A stretch of 19,231 nucleotides of DNA from Trametes villosa (lineage: Eukaryota > Basidiomycota > Agaricomycetes > Polyporales > Polyporaceae): the NCBI GenBank assembly GCA_002964805.2, contig PUDQ02000077.1, positions 1 through 19,231 of the forward strand. The letters are read 5' to 3'. The notes beneath the pieces were generated by a model, which saw only the letters and a program-made list of their open reading frames with translations, was not told the DNA's origin and made no database searches. The translations under genes were made by a program, and so were the position numbers. Within the stretch, counting starts at the first letter, position 1; each line of letters begins with the position of its first letter. Positions 17,001 through 19,231 of the stretch are shown here, one piece after another.

Positions 17001-19231
17001 CTGAAGAGCGAAAGGTCGTGCAGCTGATGAAAGAAGTTCAGTTAGTCAATAGAAACGTACCGGGCTCATCTTCGTCCCGTCTAGCTATGCGGAATGAGAT
17101 CCGCGCTTTGACGACCACGTATGGTATGCCTAGCTTCTACTTGACCATTAATCCTGCGGATATCTATAATCCTATCGTAAAACTGCTAGGAGGAGCTGAC
17201 ATAGACATAGACAGGCTCTTACCAGAAGAAGTCCCCGATCCTTGGGAACAGTCCATTCTTGTAGCGCGCAATCCAGCGGTGGCTGCAAAGTTCTTCAATC
17301 TGTACATGAAGGCATTCATTAAAACAATACTAGGATTCGACCCCAAGGAGAATGACCTAGATGGCGGGATACTCGGCGTCGTCAAGGCGTACTACGGCTG
17401 TGTGGAAGCGCAAGGGCGCGGCACTCTGCATTGCCACATGATGGTGTGGGTGGAGGGGGGTCTTGATCCAAAAGAACTTCAGGAAAAACTCACAGCGGAT
17501 GCGACCGAGGAGTTTCGCAAGCGATTGTTAGAGTTTCTAGAAGACACCATCAGCAACGGAATACCGGAAGGGTTCGAATCCGCGGAGACTGCCCCCCTAA
17601 CGTCGGAGGAGGCCGACGCGCCACACCGTGACACCCGCCAAGTCCATCCTGACACAGTTCGAGGATTCGACCTCGACGCTACAAGCGAGGACGTGCGCTC
17701 TCAGCGCGCAGACGACATCCGCCGGCTCGTTCAAAAAAATCAGATGCACCGGCACACGGAGACGTGCTACAAGTACTGTGGAGACGGTCCGAGAGTCTGC
17801 CGATTTGATCTGGACGAAGACAACGTCGTACCTGAGAGTTCCTTTGACGAGGAAACGGGCGAGTTAATTCTGCGCATTCAAAATGGCATGGTCAACAATT
17901 ACAATACGACGATGCTCGAAGCGTTGAGGTGCAACATGGACTTACAGTTCATTGGTTCGGGGGAAGACGCGAAAGCGCTGATCTACTACATAACGGATTA
18001 CATCACCAAGACACCCTTGAAAGCCCACGTAGCGTACGCGGCTTTGGAACTCGCAATGAAGAAACTGGAAGCAGAAGGCGCATCGATGCCGACAGACGAT
18101 CTCGAGCGCGCCCGTCGCCTTCTGCAACGAACAGCCTTTTCTATAATATCCAATCAGGAGCTATCTGCCCAACAAGTTGTTTCATACCTGATGGACTACG
18201 AGGACCATTTCACGAGCGACAAGTTTGTCAATCTATACTGGCCATCGTTCGAACGTTACATAGACAAGACTTATCCTTTGCGTCGCCAAACACAACCGGA
18301 CGACGGTGCCGATGCACCGCCCGATGTGGAAGCCCAGGACGGAGACACATCTGAAGGCAACGTGGATGGTGAGCACAGCGAAGGAGACGAAGGGGAGGAC
18401 AACGAACCCCTTCAGTCGATGGAGGCCGACGGAGACGAAGAGGTCGCTATAGCTGCTGACGTTGACGGAGGTGTTGTGCAACTCAGTACACAACTGGCAG
18501 ACTATCTTTGCCGCGGAGATGAGCTGCGGGGAATGGCTCTTTGGGATTTCGTCGCGCGAACTCGCAAAACTGTCAAGAAGAAGGGCCGTGTATCAGACGA
18601 CGAGGACGTCTCGGGCGACGACGAGGAAGACGTACCCGTCGATGCAGACGCCCCCGAGTACGAGCCTGATAGAAGGCGGCGTCGGACGGTTCCCTTTGAC
18701 GAGTCCCACCCTGAGCATACCAGAAAAGTTTTAGTGGTTATAGGCGACGACGCGAAACCGAGCGTCCCGGTACCTATTGGTCCCAGTATGCCGCGTCGAG
18801 ACCGTGAGGATGACCGGGAGAAGTATTGCCGCTTGATGCTACTTCTGTTCAAACCTTGGAAGGTGCCTGAGGATCTGCTGGACGGTTCGACATCGTGGAC
18901 CGATGCGTTCGAGTCATTCAGCGATACGTTTTCGACGACGCACGTACGACTTATGCGCAACATGCAGCTTCTGCATGAATGCCGTGACAGTCGGGACGAA
19001 AACCTGTCCCGCGGCAATCGTAGACGTCGGGGACATAGGCGACAACGAGCAGAAGAGGCTGTCGCTGGTGAACGTCACATGTCATTTGGGGAAGTGAACG
19101 AAGACGAGTTGCTACGCCACCTTGTTTCCATCGATGCTACTCGGTCTATCCGAAAGGGAAAAGAAAATTCTAGGGTGCTCGAGTGCGTGCAGAATGCGGC
19201 ACGGTTCGGTCTGTTTCAGTCACAAACGCAC
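14077..19231 (+). mobile_element. Helitron (rolling-circle transposon), 5' coding part; both termini unseen
   Basis: The element is recognised only by its Rep/helicase gene. Helitrons start with TC, end with CTRR after a hairpin, and insert between A and T without target duplication. No convincing left terminus was found between 13826 and 14076, and the right end is beyond the window. The small hairpin at 13966-13978 is not followed by CTRR. Confidence 0.85.
14077..19231 (+). CDS. Helitron Rep/helicase polyprotein, N-terminal 1700 residues, running off the right edge
   Basis: The protein nicks and transfers single strands for rolling-circle transposition. Exon 1 is 14077-14476; the intron 14477-14531 has GTGAGT and GTCAG ends; exon 2 is open from 14532 to the edge. 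Residues 1-130 resemble a retropepsin fold (ISIDPARETSVIS...YDVILGRDWVQACG) but have D-P-A, not D-T/S-G. SAP-like helices lie at about 331-367 and 400-450. A charged helix follows at 455-485. CxxC pairs lie at 511/514 and 583/586, next to a DUF6570-like region (about 590-747). The Helitron_like_N Rep domain starts near 845 (PTLFPYG). The HUH motif is H1100-C-H1102 (GTLHCHMMVW). A Cys/His segment (HRHTETCYKYCG) precedes the paired tyrosines Y1286-ITD-Y1290. A very acidic linker (about 1390-1517) and a segment with EKYCRLMLLLFKPW and LHECRDSRDE come last. The Pif1-like helicase must lie downstream. No stop or frameshift was found, so it looks recently active. Confidence 0.93.

Overview
The window looks like nuclear DNA of a filamentous basidiomycete, probably an Agaricomycete such as a polypore. 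The genes are GC-rich and cut by many short introns (mostly 44-70 nt) with GTRNGY-type donors and CTRAC/CTNAN branch sites. The gene families also fit: a DUF6533 membrane protein, which is a basidiomycete speciality, and fungal-type hAT and Helitron elements.

Left half (1-7213), host genes. At the left edge is the 5' part of an unrecognised minus-strand gene (1-477). Next is a complete 9-exon minus-strand adenylosuccinate lyase gene (ADE13, 994-3007) that splices to 484 aa. A divergent 1.2 kb intergenic region follows, and then a complete 5-exon ubiquitin-conjugating enzyme of the UBE2S type (4266-5332, 281 aa). This E2 keeps a basic C-terminal Leu-Lys-Arg-Leu tail like the one that docks animal UBE2S on the APC/C. 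The last host gene of this block is an FAD-dependent oxidoreductase of the DAO fold (about 5842-7213, 414 aa).

Middle (7214-10593), transposon-invaded host DNA. A 715-bp non-autonomous terminal-inverted-repeat element (7322-8036) is flanked by a perfect 8-bp target duplication. It sits between the oxidoreductase and a small candidate minus-strand gene (8051-8548). A DUF6533 seven-helix-type membrane protein gene runs from 9121. Its exons can be followed to a splice donor at 10536. About 58 bp later the sequence changes to the left end of a hAT element, so the gene's last exon is displaced out of the window or lost.

Right half (10594-19231), autonomous-type transposons. A hAT transposase gene (10899-13825) keeps its catalytic D, D and E and its CWAH motif, but has one in-frame TGA inside the N-terminal zinc finger. 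It is followed 251 bp later by a Helitron Rep/helicase gene (14077 to the edge). After one intron this gene is open for 4.7 kb and runs off the window. It carries a retropepsin-like N-terminal region without the catalytic D-T/S-G, SAP-like segments, a Cys-rich DUF6570-like region, the HUH motif and the paired Rep tyrosines. The helicase part must lie to the right. No right end of the hAT and no left end of the Helitron could be identified.

So the window records a purine-synthesis / cell-cycle / oxidoreductase neighbourhood whose right flank has been rebuilt by at least three transposons of different superfamilies.
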